The notes beneath the pieces were generated by a model. It was not told the DNA's origin and did not search any database. It saw nothing but the letters and a program-made list of their open reading frames with translations. Positions 1 through 7,057 of a DNA stretch of 12,067 nucleotides are shown here, piece after piece; the first letter of the stretch is position 1; every line of letters begins with the position of its first letter. This DNA is from CALELM01 sp045617105 (GTDB lineage: Bacteria; Bacillota; Negativicutes; Selenomonadales; Selenomonadaceae), in contig JAZLHW010000061.1 in assembly GCA_045617105.1 (NCBI GenBank), positions 1 to 12,067 on the forward strand. Reading direction: 5' to 3'. The position numbers were made by a program, and so were the translations under genes.

Positions 1-2
1 AG

Positions 3-608
3 CTGAACGATGAAAAAGCGGAAAAGAAAGGCAGAAAGCCTCGTTACCCTGTCGTAACACTGGTGCTGTACTTCGGCACGAAGCGATGGAACAAGGCAAA
101 GAGCCTGCATGAGCTTCTTGACATTCCAGAAGCTCTGAAACCATTTGTCAGCGACTACCGCATCAACGTGTTCGAGATTGCATGGCTGGAGCCGGAGCAG
201 GTAGAACTTTTTCAAAGCGACTTCAAAATCGTAGCGGATTACTTCGTCCAAATGCGGAGGAACAAAAGCTACCAGCCATCTGCGGACACCATGCGGCACG
301 TCACCGAAATCTTGAGATTGCTCTCCCTGCTCACGCAGGACGTTCGATTTGAGGACATCATCAACGCAGGACGAGAAAGGAGTGCAAAAACCATGTGCGA
401 AATGATCGACAAATTCATAGAACAAGGCAGAAATGAAGGAATGGAAAAAGGCATTGCACAGGGCAGAAGCGAAGGCATAGCACAAGGCAGAAGCGAAGGC
501 AAGCTTTCCATGCTGTACGAGCTGACGAAGGACGGTGTCCTGACCTTGGCAGAAGCTGCCAAGAGAGCCGGCATGAGTGAGGAGGCTTTTCTGGCAGGTA
601 TGCCGTAA
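3..608 (+). CDS. Rpn-family PD-(D/E)XK nuclease / putative transposase, 3' part (cut by left edge)
   Basis: The frame is open from the first base, so the true start and the N-terminal catalytic PD-(D/E)XK core lie outside the window; about 201 residues are visible. The GTG at 63 is internal and not a credible start, because the conserved block YPVVTLVLYFGT runs straight through it. That block, followed by RWNKAKSLHELL, the SDYRINVFEIAWL segment and FKIVADYFVQMR, is the familiar C-terminal half of Rpn/PDDEXK-type 'recombination-promoting nuclease/putative transposase' proteins. The tail is a charged, Gly/Gln-rich segment with a duplicated GIAQGRSE unit, then a small helical module (LTLAEAAKRAGMSEEAF) common at the end of this family. 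Family members are thought to nick DNA and promote RecA-independent recombination; function in this strain is inference. It converges on the fhs operon and shares its terminator. Family call is fairly sure; activity cannot be judged without the catalytic part. Confidence 0.82.
   Translation: MNDEKAEKKGRKPRYPVVTLVLYFGTKRWNKAKSLHELLDIPEALKPFVSDYRINVFEIAWLEPEQVELFQSDFKIVADYFVQMRRNKSYQPSADTMRHVTEILRLLSLLTQDVRFEDIINAGRERSAKTMCEMIDKFIEQGRNEGMEKGIAQGRSEGIAQGRSEGKLSMLYELTKDGVLTLAEAAKRAGMSEEAFLAGMP
451..498 (+). repeat. Two tandem 24-bp in-frame repeats in the Rpn-family tail
   Basis: Two adjacent 24-base units (451-474 and 475-498) differ at only two bases, and each encodes GIAQGRSE. The length is a multiple of three, so copy-number change would keep the frame. 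An upstream degenerate version (QGRNEGMEKG) precedes them, suggesting repeated slippage expansion of a flexible or coiled linker. Confidence 0.8.
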
Positions 609-690
609 TGAAATCAAAGCGAACAGGAAGAAATGTTAGAAAAAACCATAAGCTTTCACCATTAGGTTACACCCATGCTGGCACACCGAC

Positions 691-729
691 AAAACGCCCC
701 CATCCGCAAATTGCGAATGGGGGCGTTTT
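691..729. terminator. Bidirectional intrinsic terminator between the Rpn-family gene and fhs
   Basis: Arms 691-703 and 717-729 pair perfectly over 13 bp. They are extended inward, past one C-A mismatch, by 705-708 with 712-715. The arms are A4/T4-flanked with a GC-rich core (CGCCCCC/GGGGGCG), so both strands give a hairpin followed by a short U run. It lies 83 bases after the Rpn-family stop and 15 bases after the fhs stop, and so serves both convergent genes. Confidence 0.88.
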
Positions 730-743
730 CGTTGGAATGCTCC

Positions 744-2411
744 TTAAAAAAGTCCCGTTATTTTTCCATCCTGTGTGATATCCATGTTTTCTGCCGCTGG
801 CTTTTTGGGAAGTCCCGGCATGGTGAGGATATTTCCCGTGAGTACCACGAGGAAGCCTGCACCCGCAGATACCCGCAGTTCCTTGACGGTAATGCGGAAT
901 CCTGTCGGCCTTCCAAGCTTTTGCAGGTCATCTGACAGGGAGTATTGCGTCTTTGCCATGCAGACAGGCATCTTGTCAAAACCAAGGGCATTGATGTCCT
1001 CCAGCTGCTTTCTCGCTGTATCCGTGTAATCAACGCCATCGGCACCGTAGATCTCACGGGCAACCGCAGCGATCTTGTTTTCCACCGTGTCCTTTTCGTC
1101 ATAGATGAAGCGGAAGCTGCTCTCCTTGCTCATAGCTGCCTCGACCTTTTCCGCAAGCCGCAAGCCGCCTTCGCCGCCCTTTGCCCAAACCTCAGAAAGG
1201 GCAACCTCTGCCCCAAGTTCATGGCATTTCTTTTCCACAAAATCCAATTCTTCCTTCGTATCCGTTGGAAATGCATTGACAGCAACCACTGCCGGCAAAC
1301 CGAACTTCTGAATGTTTTCGATATGCTTCGTAAGATTTTCCAATCCCCGTTCCAAAGCCTGCATATCTACCTTCGTCAATTCTGACTTTGCCATGCCGCC
1401 ATGCATCTTGAGAGCGCGTACCGTCGCCACGATCACGACTGCATCTGGATGAATCCCTGCAAAACGGCACTTGATATCGAGGAACTTTTCTGCACCAAGA
1501 TCTGCGCCAAAGCCTGCTTCCGTCACAACGTAATCCGCATATTTCAATGCAAATTTCGTTGCCATAATGCTGTTGCACCCATGCGCAATATTGGCAAACG
1601 GCCCGCCATGGATCAAGGCTGGCGTTCCCTCCAAGGTCTGCACGAGATTTGGCTTAATAGCATCCTTGAAAAGAAGCGTCAATGCCCCCGTCACATGCAA
1701 TTCCTTGGCACGAACCGGCCTGCCGCCCCGTGTATAGGCAACCACGATCTCACCAAGACGCTTCTTCATGTCCTCAAGGTCACTTGCCAGACACAGGATC
1801 GCCATCATTTCCGATGCGACGGTAATATCAAAGCCCGTTTCTCTCGGAACACCATGCGCCTTGCCGCCAAGACCGACCACCACGCCGCGAAGTGCGCGGT
1901 CATTGATATCGAGGACACGCTTCCAAACCACACGAGTCACGTCAATATCCAGCTCATTGCCCTGATGGATATGATTATCGATCACAGCCGCCAAAAGATT
2001 GTGTGCCGTCGTGATAGCATGGAAATCTCCCGTAAAGTGAAGGTTGATATCCTCCATCGGCACGACCTGCGCATAACCGCCTCCGGCAGCTCCGCCCTTG
2101 AGTCCAAAGCACGGGCCAAGCGATGGCTCACGAAGCGCAACGACCGTCTTTTTCCCCTGCTTGCGAAAAGCATCGGCAAGCCCAACACTCGTTGTAGTCT
2201 TGCCCTCGCCTGCCGGTGTTGGATTGATCGCCGTCACGAGAACCAGCTTCGCATTCGGCCGCTCCTTCACCAGCTCCCACAAAGCAAGCGGAAGCTTCGC
2301 CTTGTACTTACCGTAAAGCTCCAGCTCATCTCCCGAAATCCCAAGCTCTGACGCAACCTCCTGAATGGGGCGCATCTCTGCTTCCTGAGCAATCTCCACA
2401 TCTGTTTTCAT
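744..2411 (-). CDS. fhs: Formate--tetrahydrofolate ligase (10-formyl-THF synthetase)
   Basis: Catalyses ATP-dependent formation of 10-formyl-tetrahydrofolate from formate and THF (EC 6.3.4.3) in the cytoplasm. The 555-residue product matches the usual family length. The P-loop TPAGEGKTT is at about residues 65-73, and the family signature GLKGGAAGGGYAQV at 103-116 is followed by LHFTGDFHAITTAHN. A second signature, VATVRALKMHGG, lies in the middle of the protein. The ATG at 2411 is preceded by a GTGAGGGA-like ribosome site. It is the last gene of the putative operon, 23 bases after folD and just before the 691-729 terminator. With FolD it links formate to methenyl- and methylene-THF, supplying purine and formyl-Met synthesis. 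It could equally run in an acetogenic or formate-assimilating direction; nothing here decides that. Identity is very secure. Confidence 0.97.
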   Translation of the reverse strand: MKTDVEIAQEAEMRPIQEVASELGISGDELELYGKYKAKLPLALWELVKERPNAKLVLVTAINPTPAGEGKTTTSVGLADAFRKQGKKTVVALREPSLGPCFGLKGGAAGGGYAQVVPMEDINLHFTGDFHAITTAHNLLAAVIDNHIHQGNELDIDVTRVVWKRVLDINDRALRGVVVGLGGKAHGVPRETGFDITVASEMMAILCLASDLEDMKKRLGEIVVAYTRGGRPVRAKELHVTGALTLLFKDAIKPNLVQTLEGTPALIHGGPFANIAHGCNSIMATKFALKYADYVVTEAGFGADLGAEKFLDIKCRFAGIHPDAVVIVATVRALKMHGGMAKSELTKVDMQALERGLENLTKHIENIQKFGLPAVVAVNAFPTDTKEELDFVEKKCHELGAEVALSEVWAKGGEGGLRLAEKVEAAMSKESSFRFIYDEKDTVENKIAAVAREIYGADGVDYTDTARKQLEDINALGFDKMPVCMAKTQYSLSDDLQKLGRPTGFRITVKELRVSAGAGFLVVLTGNILTMPGLPKKPAAENMDITQDGKITGLF

Positions 2412-2434
2412 CGCATTCCCTCACTTTCCAAAAA

Positions 2435-3304
2435 TCACTTTTTTCCTGCCATTTGCTGTTCTGCCGCCCACACAACATTCTGCATCAGCATGGCGACCGT
2501 CAAAAGCCCAACACCGCCGGGTACCGGCGTAATCGCTCCCGCTGCTTCCTTGACCTGCTCAAAGTCAACATCACCAACCAGCTTCTTGGGAGCAATACGG
2601 TTAATTCCTACATCAATGACCGTTGCTCCTTCCTTTACCATATCTGCCGTCACGAAGTTCGGCTTGCCAATAGCTGCAACGAGGATATCCGCCTCCCTCG
2701 TGATCTCTGCCAGATTCTCCGTATGGGAATGACATACCGTCACGGTTGCATTCTTGGCAAGGAGCAAATGAAACATCGGCTTGCCTACAATGTTGCTTCG
2801 TCCAATGATCACTGCTTTCTTCCCGTCCATCGGTATTTCAGCAAGCTCCAGCATACGAACACAGCCGGCAGGGGTGCAGGGGACAAGTCCCGGCTCTCCC
2901 GTAACCAGCCTGCCTACATTGATCGGATGGAAGCCGTCCACGTCCTTGCTCGGTGCAATGCGGTTCAAGATCTCCGATTCATAGCGGGCGATCTGCTGCG
3001 GAAGGGGAAGCTGTACCAAAATTCCATGAATATCCTCATTTGCATTCAATTCATCAATTTTTGCGATCAGTTCTTCCTTCGTTGCAGACTCCGGCATCTC
3101 GACGACCTCGGAATAGATGCCAAGTGCCTCGCAGGACTTGTGCTTGTTGCGTACATACACCTGCGAAGCTGGATTCTCTCCCACGATAACTACGGCAAGC
3201 CCCGGTGCTTTTCCGTATTTCTCCTTTAGTGCCGCCGCCTTCCTGCCTGCATCCTCCTTGAATTGCTGTGCAAAAAACTTACCCTCCAAAATCCTTGCTG
3301 ACAT
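2435..3304 (-). CDS. folD: Bifunctional methylene-THF dehydrogenase / methenyl-THF cyclohydrolase
   Basis: Interconverts 5,10-methylene-, 5,10-methenyl- and 10-formyl-THF using NAD(P). The 289-residue product is the normal FolD length. The substrate and catalytic motif SQVYVRNKHK gives Tyr50 and Lys54. HGILVQLPLP, CTPAGCVRML, the nucleotide-binding GRSNIVGKP segment and the C-terminal TPVPGGVGLLTVAML are all present and intact. I chose the ATG at 3304 because a GGGAGGG site sits 8 bases upstream (3313-3319) and MSARILEGK is the usual N-terminus. An in-frame GTG at 3346 would add 14 poorly conserved residues. Its neighbour fhs follows after 23 bases and ubiA precedes by 51 bases, the widest gap in the operon. 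I saw no clear promoter in that gap, so co-transcription is likely. Confidence 0.96.
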   Translation of the reverse strand: MSARILEGKFFAQQFKEDAGRKAAALKEKYGKAPGLAVVIVGENPASQVYVRNKHKSCEALGIYSEVVEMPESATKEELIAKIDELNANEDIHGILVQLPLPQQIARYESEILNRIAPSKDVDGFHPINVGRLVTGEPGLVPCTPAGCVRMLELAEIPMDGKKAVIIGRSNIVGKPMFHLLLAKNATVTVCHSHTENLAEITREADILVAAIGKPNFVTADMVKEGATVIDVGINRIAPKKLVGDVDFEQVKEAAGAITPVPGGVGLLTVAMLMQNVVWAAEQQMAGKK

Positions 3305-3355
3305 AACAAAATCCCTCCCAATTCCAAGAACTGACTGTCTCAACACCCTATCTTA

Positions 3356-4198
3356 TCAAAAGCTCAGCCATGTGCAGACCAGCAGTGCCACGGACACGAT
3401 TCCGTTCCGCATGAAATATTTCTGCGTAACCTTGCTGAGATCCGTTGGCGATACGATCCGATGTTGGTAAAAAAGCGTTCCTGCCGCCACTCCAACACCA
3501 ATAAAGTATGGCATGCCAAGCTGCATCAGCATACCGAGCAGGAAAAAGCAGGCAATGCAAAGCACATGCCCGCATCTTGCCAAACGAAAAGCATTTTTCC
3601 CTCCAACAGAAACGGCAAGGGAATGAAGCCCATGCTCCCTGTCAAATTCCTCATCCTGCGCACCGTAGATTGCATCAAACGAGCCGATCCAAAGCGCCAC
3701 CGCCGTGCAAAGCACGATGAGCGGCACTGTAACCTCCCCACTCACGCCGACCCAGCCGCCGGCAGGCGCCATCGCAATGGCAAGCCCCAAAAAGTAATGC
3801 ACAAGACCAGTGATCCTTTTCATAAATGGATAGATCAGAAACGGAAACACAGCAATCGGCAGCAGCTTAATGCAGACAGGGTGCAGCCGGCAAACAGAAA
3901 AAACCATCAAGGCAAGACATACAAGAATAAATACCACGGCTTCCCTCTTTGAGATCTCCCCTTTTACCATGGCACGGTAAGCCATGCGTGGCTGCTGTTT
4001 GTCATACTTCAGATCCACTAAATTGTCCATCGCCAAAGCCGCCGCACGGCCTGTCGTGATCGCCGCCGCGATCCAAAACAGGTCAAGCAGCTCAGGCTGT
4101 CCGCCCGCCGCCAAAATAGCTCCCATAAAGGCAAACGGCAAATCAAAAATCGTATGATGAAGCGCAACGTTTCTGATATGCGCTTTCACGTTAATCAA
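3356..4198 (-). CDS. mqnP: UbiA-family prenyltransferase, MqnP-like (menaquinone biosynthesis)
   Basis: Integral membrane enzyme of about 280 residues with many hydrophobic helices. It is predicted to attach a polyprenyl chain to an aromatic acid. The second Asp-rich motif is clear: D175-AIY-GAQ-D182-EEF-D186 followed by GLHSL, a pattern typical of the UbiA branch linked to futalosine menaquinone synthesis. The first motif reads D58-N59-L-V-D62-L-K-Y-D66 then QPRMAYR, a variant of the usual N-x-x-x-D-x-x-x-D and NPRTxxR block. The start is a TTG at 4198 with an excellent GGGAGGAG site 7 bases upstream (4206-4213). It overlaps the ubiD stop by 8 bases, implying coupled translation. Context (polyprenyl synthase, UbiD homologue) supports quinone synthesis. 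The precise substrate, 4-hydroxybenzoate-like or 6-naphthoate type, is inferred, so the symbol is tentative. Confidence 0.8.
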   Translation of the reverse strand: MINVKAHIRNVALHHTIFDLPFAFMGAILAAGGQPELLDLFWIAAAITTGRAAALAMDNLVDLKYDKQQPRMAYRAMVKGEISKREAVVFILVCLALMVFSVCRLHPVCIKLLPIAVFPFLIYPFMKRITGLVHYFLGLAIAMAPAGGWVGVSGEVTVPLIVLCTAVALWIGSFDAIYGAQDEEFDREHGLHSLAVSVGGKNAFRLARCGHVLCIACFFLLGMLMQLGMPYFIGVGVAAGTLFYQHRIVSPTDLSKVTQKYFMRNGIVSVALLVCTWLSF

Positions 4199-5648
4199 GT
4201 CCTAACTCCTCCCATTTTGCATCCACACGCGCCTTGATATCCTCCGTCATCGCGATCTCGTCCGGCCACTCTCTTGCATGGCCTTCTTCCTTCCACGTCT
4301 TTGTCGCATCAATGCCCAGTTTTGCTCCCCATTTTGCCATAGGAGAGGAATGATCCAGCACGTCCAAAGGCCCTTCCACAATCTCCAAATCGTGCTTTGC
4401 GTCAATATTGTTGTAGACGCGCCACCAGACCTCCTTCAAGTCCTGCACATTCACATGTGCGTCCACGACAATGATCATCTTGACATTCATCATCTGCCCC
4501 ATGCCCCAGAAGGCATGCATGACCTTACGGGCATGCATAGGGAAGCTTTTCTTGATCGAAACGATCACGCAATCATGGAACACGCCCTCCAGCGGCATGT
4601 TGATATCCACGACCTCCGGCAAAATCTGCTGAAGGAGCGGCAGGAAGATCCGCTCCGTTGCCTTTGCGATATAGCAATCCTCCATCGGCGGCTTGCCGAC
4701 AATGGTTGCCGCATAGATGGGATTCTTGCGGTGCGTAATGCAGGTAACGTGAAAAACCGGATAATCATCCGCAAGAGAATAATATCCCGTATGATCCCCA
4801 AAGGGGCCTTCCCTGCGCATCTCATCTGTCCGCACATACCCCTCCAAAACAATCTCTGCATGTGCCGGCACTTCAATATCCACCGTTTTGCACTTGACCA
4901 TCTCCACAGACTTATGCCGCAGGAAACCAGCAAACACCATCTCGTCAATGTCTCTCGGCAGGGGGGCAGTCGCCGCATACGTCAGCACAGGATCTGTACC
5001 GATGGCAACTGCCGCCTCGATACGGTCACTGCCCCGATCTGCTGTATCACGAAAATTCTCAGCTCCGTTCTTATGGACGTGCCAATGCATACCCGTCGTG
5101 TTCTTGTCATATTTTTGCAAACGGTACATGCCCACATTACGCTTTCCCGTTGCAGGATTTTTCGTAAAAACGAGAGGCAGTGTCACAAACGGGCCTCCGT
5201 CCTGCGGCCAGCATTTCAGAATAGGAAGCTTGTCCAAATCCGGTTCTTCCTCCACGACCTCCTGACACGGTGCATGTTTTACATACTTTGGAAAATTGAT
5301 GGCACGCTTCGCCATCGGTATCAGAGATACCACGTCCAGCTTGTTCTGCAGGGAGATGTAGGGGAGCTTCAAAATTTCCCTGATCTCATCTCCAATATCA
5401 TCCAGCTTTTCCACACCAAGGGAAAGTGCCATGCGCTCATAGCTGCCAAAGGCATTCATAAGCACGGGCATATCATAGCCCTTTACATTCTCAAAGAGAA
5501 GCGCCACATTCTTTTTCCCTTCCATCTTGGAAACCCGATCCGTAATCTCCGTAATTTCCAGCTGGCAGTCCACTTCCTGCGAAATACGCTTCAAGAGTCC
5601 CCTGTTTTCCAAATCCGAAATAAATTCCCGCAAATCCTTGTATGCCAA
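4191..5648 (-). CDS. mqnL: UbiD-family prFMN-dependent decarboxylase, MqnL-like (menaquinone biosynthesis)
   Basis: Predicted cytoplasmic decarboxylase that removes the ring carboxyl group from a prenylated aromatic acid, using prenylated FMN. The 485-residue product has the UbiD landmarks. These include RNVGMYR, whose Asn and Arg lie near the metal/prFMN phosphate; MHWHVHKNGA; and the E-G-P-F-G-D-H-T-G-Y-Y block, whose Glu and Asp form the acid cluster. The N-terminus MAYKDLREF is typical when initiation is at TTG 5648, which has GGGTGA exactly 5 bases upstream (5654-5659). A GTG at 5657 overlaps that ribosome site and is less likely. It starts 15 bases after tatC and overlaps the prenyltransferase gene. 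No UbiX-type prFMN synthase is in the window, so the cofactor must come from elsewhere. The symbol is tentative, because UbiD proteins are diverse; quinone function rests on neighbours. Confidence 0.82.
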   Translation of the reverse strand: MAYKDLREFISDLENRGLLKRISQEVDCQLEITEITDRVSKMEGKKNVALLFENVKGYDMPVLMNAFGSYERMALSLGVEKLDDIGDEIREILKLPYISLQNKLDVVSLIPMAKRAINFPKYVKHAPCQEVVEEEPDLDKLPILKCWPQDGGPFVTLPLVFTKNPATGKRNVGMYRLQKYDKNTTGMHWHVHKNGAENFRDTADRGSDRIEAAVAIGTDPVLTYAATAPLPRDIDEMVFAGFLRHKSVEMVKCKTVDIEVPAHAEIVLEGYVRTDEMRREGPFGDHTGYYSLADDYPVFHVTCITHRKNPIYAATIVGKPPMEDCYIAKATERIFLPLLQQILPEVVDINMPLEGVFHDCVIVSIKKSFPMHARKVMHAFWGMGQMMNVKMIIVVDAHVNVQDLKEVWWRVYNNIDAKHDLEIVEGPLDVLDHSSPMAKWGAKLGIDATKTWKEEGHAREWPDEIAMTEDIKARVDAKWEELGLD

Positions 5649-5653
5649 ACCTT

Positions 5654-5659
5654 TCACCC
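5654..5659 (-). promoter_or_regulatory. Shine-Dalgarno site selecting the TTG start of the UbiD homologue
   Basis: GGGTGA on the minus strand ends 5 bases before TTG 5648. It pairs with the extended anti-Shine-Dalgarno UCACC of 16S rRNA. The competing GTG at 5657 lies inside this site, which argues against it as the start. Confidence 0.6.
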
Positions 5660-5663
5660 CGCA

Positions 5664-6401
5664 TTATTTTCGCAAAATATATTTTACGATGAGATATCCT
5701 AGCTCGTAGAGCGCAATCATCGGAATTGCCAGCATACACTGCGTAAAAATATCAGGCGTTGGCGTAATGATGGCGGCAAGCACGAAGGACAAGAAAATCA
5801 CATACCTCTGTACCCTTTTCAGCTTCTCCGAGCCAAGAATACCCAGCTTTCCCAAAATCGTCATCACAAGAGGCAGCTCAAAGACAAACCCAAACGGCAG
5901 GACAAAGGTAATCACGAAATCAAAGTACTTGTCCACCGAAAACATTGCCTGCAGGCTCTCGCTCCCAAAGCCCATAAAGAACTTCACCGCTGTCGGCAGG
6001 ACAAAGCAAAAAGAAAAAATAAGCCCGCCGAAAAACAGCAGCACCGAAACGGGAACGACTATACCGATGACATTCCGCTCGTTTCTCGTGAGTGCCGGCA
6101 AAAAAAATCTCCATACATGATAAAAAACAACGGGCAGAGCAATCAAAAATCCCGTTGCCACAGCCACCTTCAAATAAGTGAAAAAAGCCTCTGACGGCTG
6201 CATATAGTAAAGCTTTCCCACGGGCAAGGTCACCCATTGCATAATGGGTTCAATATAGTAATATGCAATGCAGCTCCCCACCGCTACTGCCAGCAAGCTG
6301 CGAATCAAACGGGTACGAAGCTCTTCCAAATGCTTGACGAGCGACATGTTGCCCTCGTCCAGCTCCTCTTCTGCGGCATCTGGTTTCTTTTCTTCTGACA
6401 T
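5664..6401 (-). CDS. tatC: Sec-independent protein translocase TatC
   Basis: Polytopic inner-membrane receptor for twin-arginine signal peptides. The 245-residue product has a Glu/Asp-rich N-terminus, then HLEELRTRL (24-32), the PSEAFFTYLK loop (69-78), the LTRNER segment (104-109, its Glu matching the conserved signal-peptide-binding Glu), FGFVFELP (170-177) and TPTPDIFTQ (213-221). About six hydrophobic spans are apparent, as expected. I prefer ATG 6401, which has a GGTGG ribosome site 5 bases upstream; an in-frame GTG at 6410 would add three residues. It follows tatA by 12 bases and precedes the UbiD homologue by 15. Adjacent TatA-like genes make a complete minimal Tat system. Identity is very secure. 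Confidence 0.96.
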   Translation of the reverse strand: MSEEKKPDAAEEELDEGNMSLVKHLEELRTRLIRSLLAVAVGSCIAYYYIEPIMQWVTLPVGKLYYMQPSEAFFTYLKVAVATGFLIALPVVFYHVWRFFLPALTRNERNVIGIVVPVSVLLFFGGLIFSFCFVLPTAVKFFMGFGSESLQAMFSVDKYFDFVITFVLPFGFVFELPLVMTILGKLGILGSEKLKRVQRYVIFLSFVLAAIITPTPDIFTQCMLAIPMIALYELGYLIVKYILRK

Positions 6402-6413
6402 CAGCACCACCGT

Positions 6414-6614
6414 TTACTTTTTCTCGGAATCGCTCGCTGCTTCGAGCTTTTGCGCATCCTCTGTCACATTCACAGGCTCGTCCTTGTTTGCGCTCTTGAA
6501 TTCCTTGATACTCTTTCCCAATGCCTTTCCCACATCGGGAAGCTTTCCCGGTCCAAAAAGCACCAATCCAATAATCAAAATCAATACCAGCTCAGGTACA
6601 CCAAATCCAAACAT
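6414..6614 (-). CDS. tatA: Sec-independent protein translocase TatA (short paralogue)
   Basis: A 66-residue single-span protein that would form the Tat pore with TatC. The N-terminal transmembrane helix (about 6-20) is followed by the hinge FGPGKLP (20-26) and an amphipathic helix, VGKALGKSIKEFK, then a short acidic/Lys tail. ATG 6614 is the real start: GGGAGGA lies 7 bases upstream (6622-6628) and MFGFGVPEL is the canonical N-terminus. An extension to 6638 would put eight extra residues before it and disrupt the usual topology. It sits between the longer paralogue (36-base gap) and tatC (12 bases). Confidence 0.93.
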   Translation of the reverse strand: MFGFGVPELVLILIIGLVLFGPGKLPDVGKALGKSIKEFKSANKDEPVNVTEDAQKLEAASDSEKK

Positions 6615-6650
6615 TTCGCTGTCCTCCCACAAATCCAATCCTACATACGC

Positions 6651-7046
6651 CTATGCGTTTTCTTTTTGCATTTCCGCCTTTTGCGCCTCGATCTGCCTGC
6701 GCACGGATTCCTGCGTCGGCGGTTCATATCCGCCATTTACCGGAGGCTCTGCCGCTGCGTCTGCCTCCTTGGGGATCGATTGTTCTTCCCCTGCCATCTC
6801 TGGCTTCATTTCCTTTTCTTCTGCGGGAAGCTCCTCCTTCACCGTTTCTCGCTTCTCCGCCCCTGCCTGCACGTTTTTTTCAGGCACCGGATCACGAATC
6901 GCCTCCTGCAAGGCACTCGAAGCCCTGCGGAATTCCCTCATTCCCTTGCCCACGGCACGACCGATCTCCGGCAGCTTGCTCGGGCCAAATACGATAAGTC
7001 CCACGATCAAAATCAGAATAAATTCCGGAATCCCGATTCCAAACAC
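6651..7046 (-). CDS. Long TatA/TatB-like translocase subunit
   Basis: A 131-residue paralogue of the neighbouring TatA, nearly identical in plan over the first 40 residues. MFGIGIPEF is followed by a transmembrane helix, the hinge FGPSKLP (20-26), and the amphipathic helix VGKGMREFRRA. It then carries a long Glu/Pro/Ala/Lys-rich tail of about 80 residues (from residue 50) that looks disordered, ending in a Gln/Glu-rich helix. By core sequence it is TatA-type (Glu8 after Pro, FGP hinge). By length it resembles TatB, which suggests division of labour with the short copy. The start is GTG 7046 with an AGGGGGTGG ribosome site just upstream, and MFGIG is the expected N-terminus. It begins 11 bases after the polyprenyl synthase stop. 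The TatA-family call is secure; tatA versus tatB assignment is open. Confidence 0.9.
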   Translation of the reverse strand: MFGIGIPEFILILIVGLIVFGPSKLPEIGRAVGKGMREFRRASSALQEAIRDPVPEKNVQAGAEKRETVKEELPAEEKEMKPEMAGEEQSIPKEADAAAEPPVNGGYEPPTQESVRRQIEAQKAEMQKENA

Positions 7047-7057
7047 ACTGCCACCCC

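Noticed and set aside
1401..2351. 316-codon open frame on the plus strand opposite fhs
   Set aside because: Antisense shadow of fhs; low-complexity His/Arg/Cys-rich product without motifs, and no start signal.
3305..3346. 14-residue N-terminal extension of FolD from GTG 3346
   Set aside because: The extension is not family-like and would read through the GGGAGGG ribosome site that correctly serves ATG 3304.
3305..3355. Possible promoter or folate riboswitch before folD
   Set aside because: The gap is only 51 bases, is largely occupied by the ribosome site, and shows no paired -35/-10 boxes and no room for a folded aptamer.
4278..5702. 474-codon open frame on the plus strand opposite the UbiD homologue
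   Set aside because: It mirrors the coding strand of a clearly conserved enzyme, has no recognisable domain, and its Cys/His/Ile-rich composition is what the reverse complement of a biased gene produces. No ribosome site or promoter stands out.
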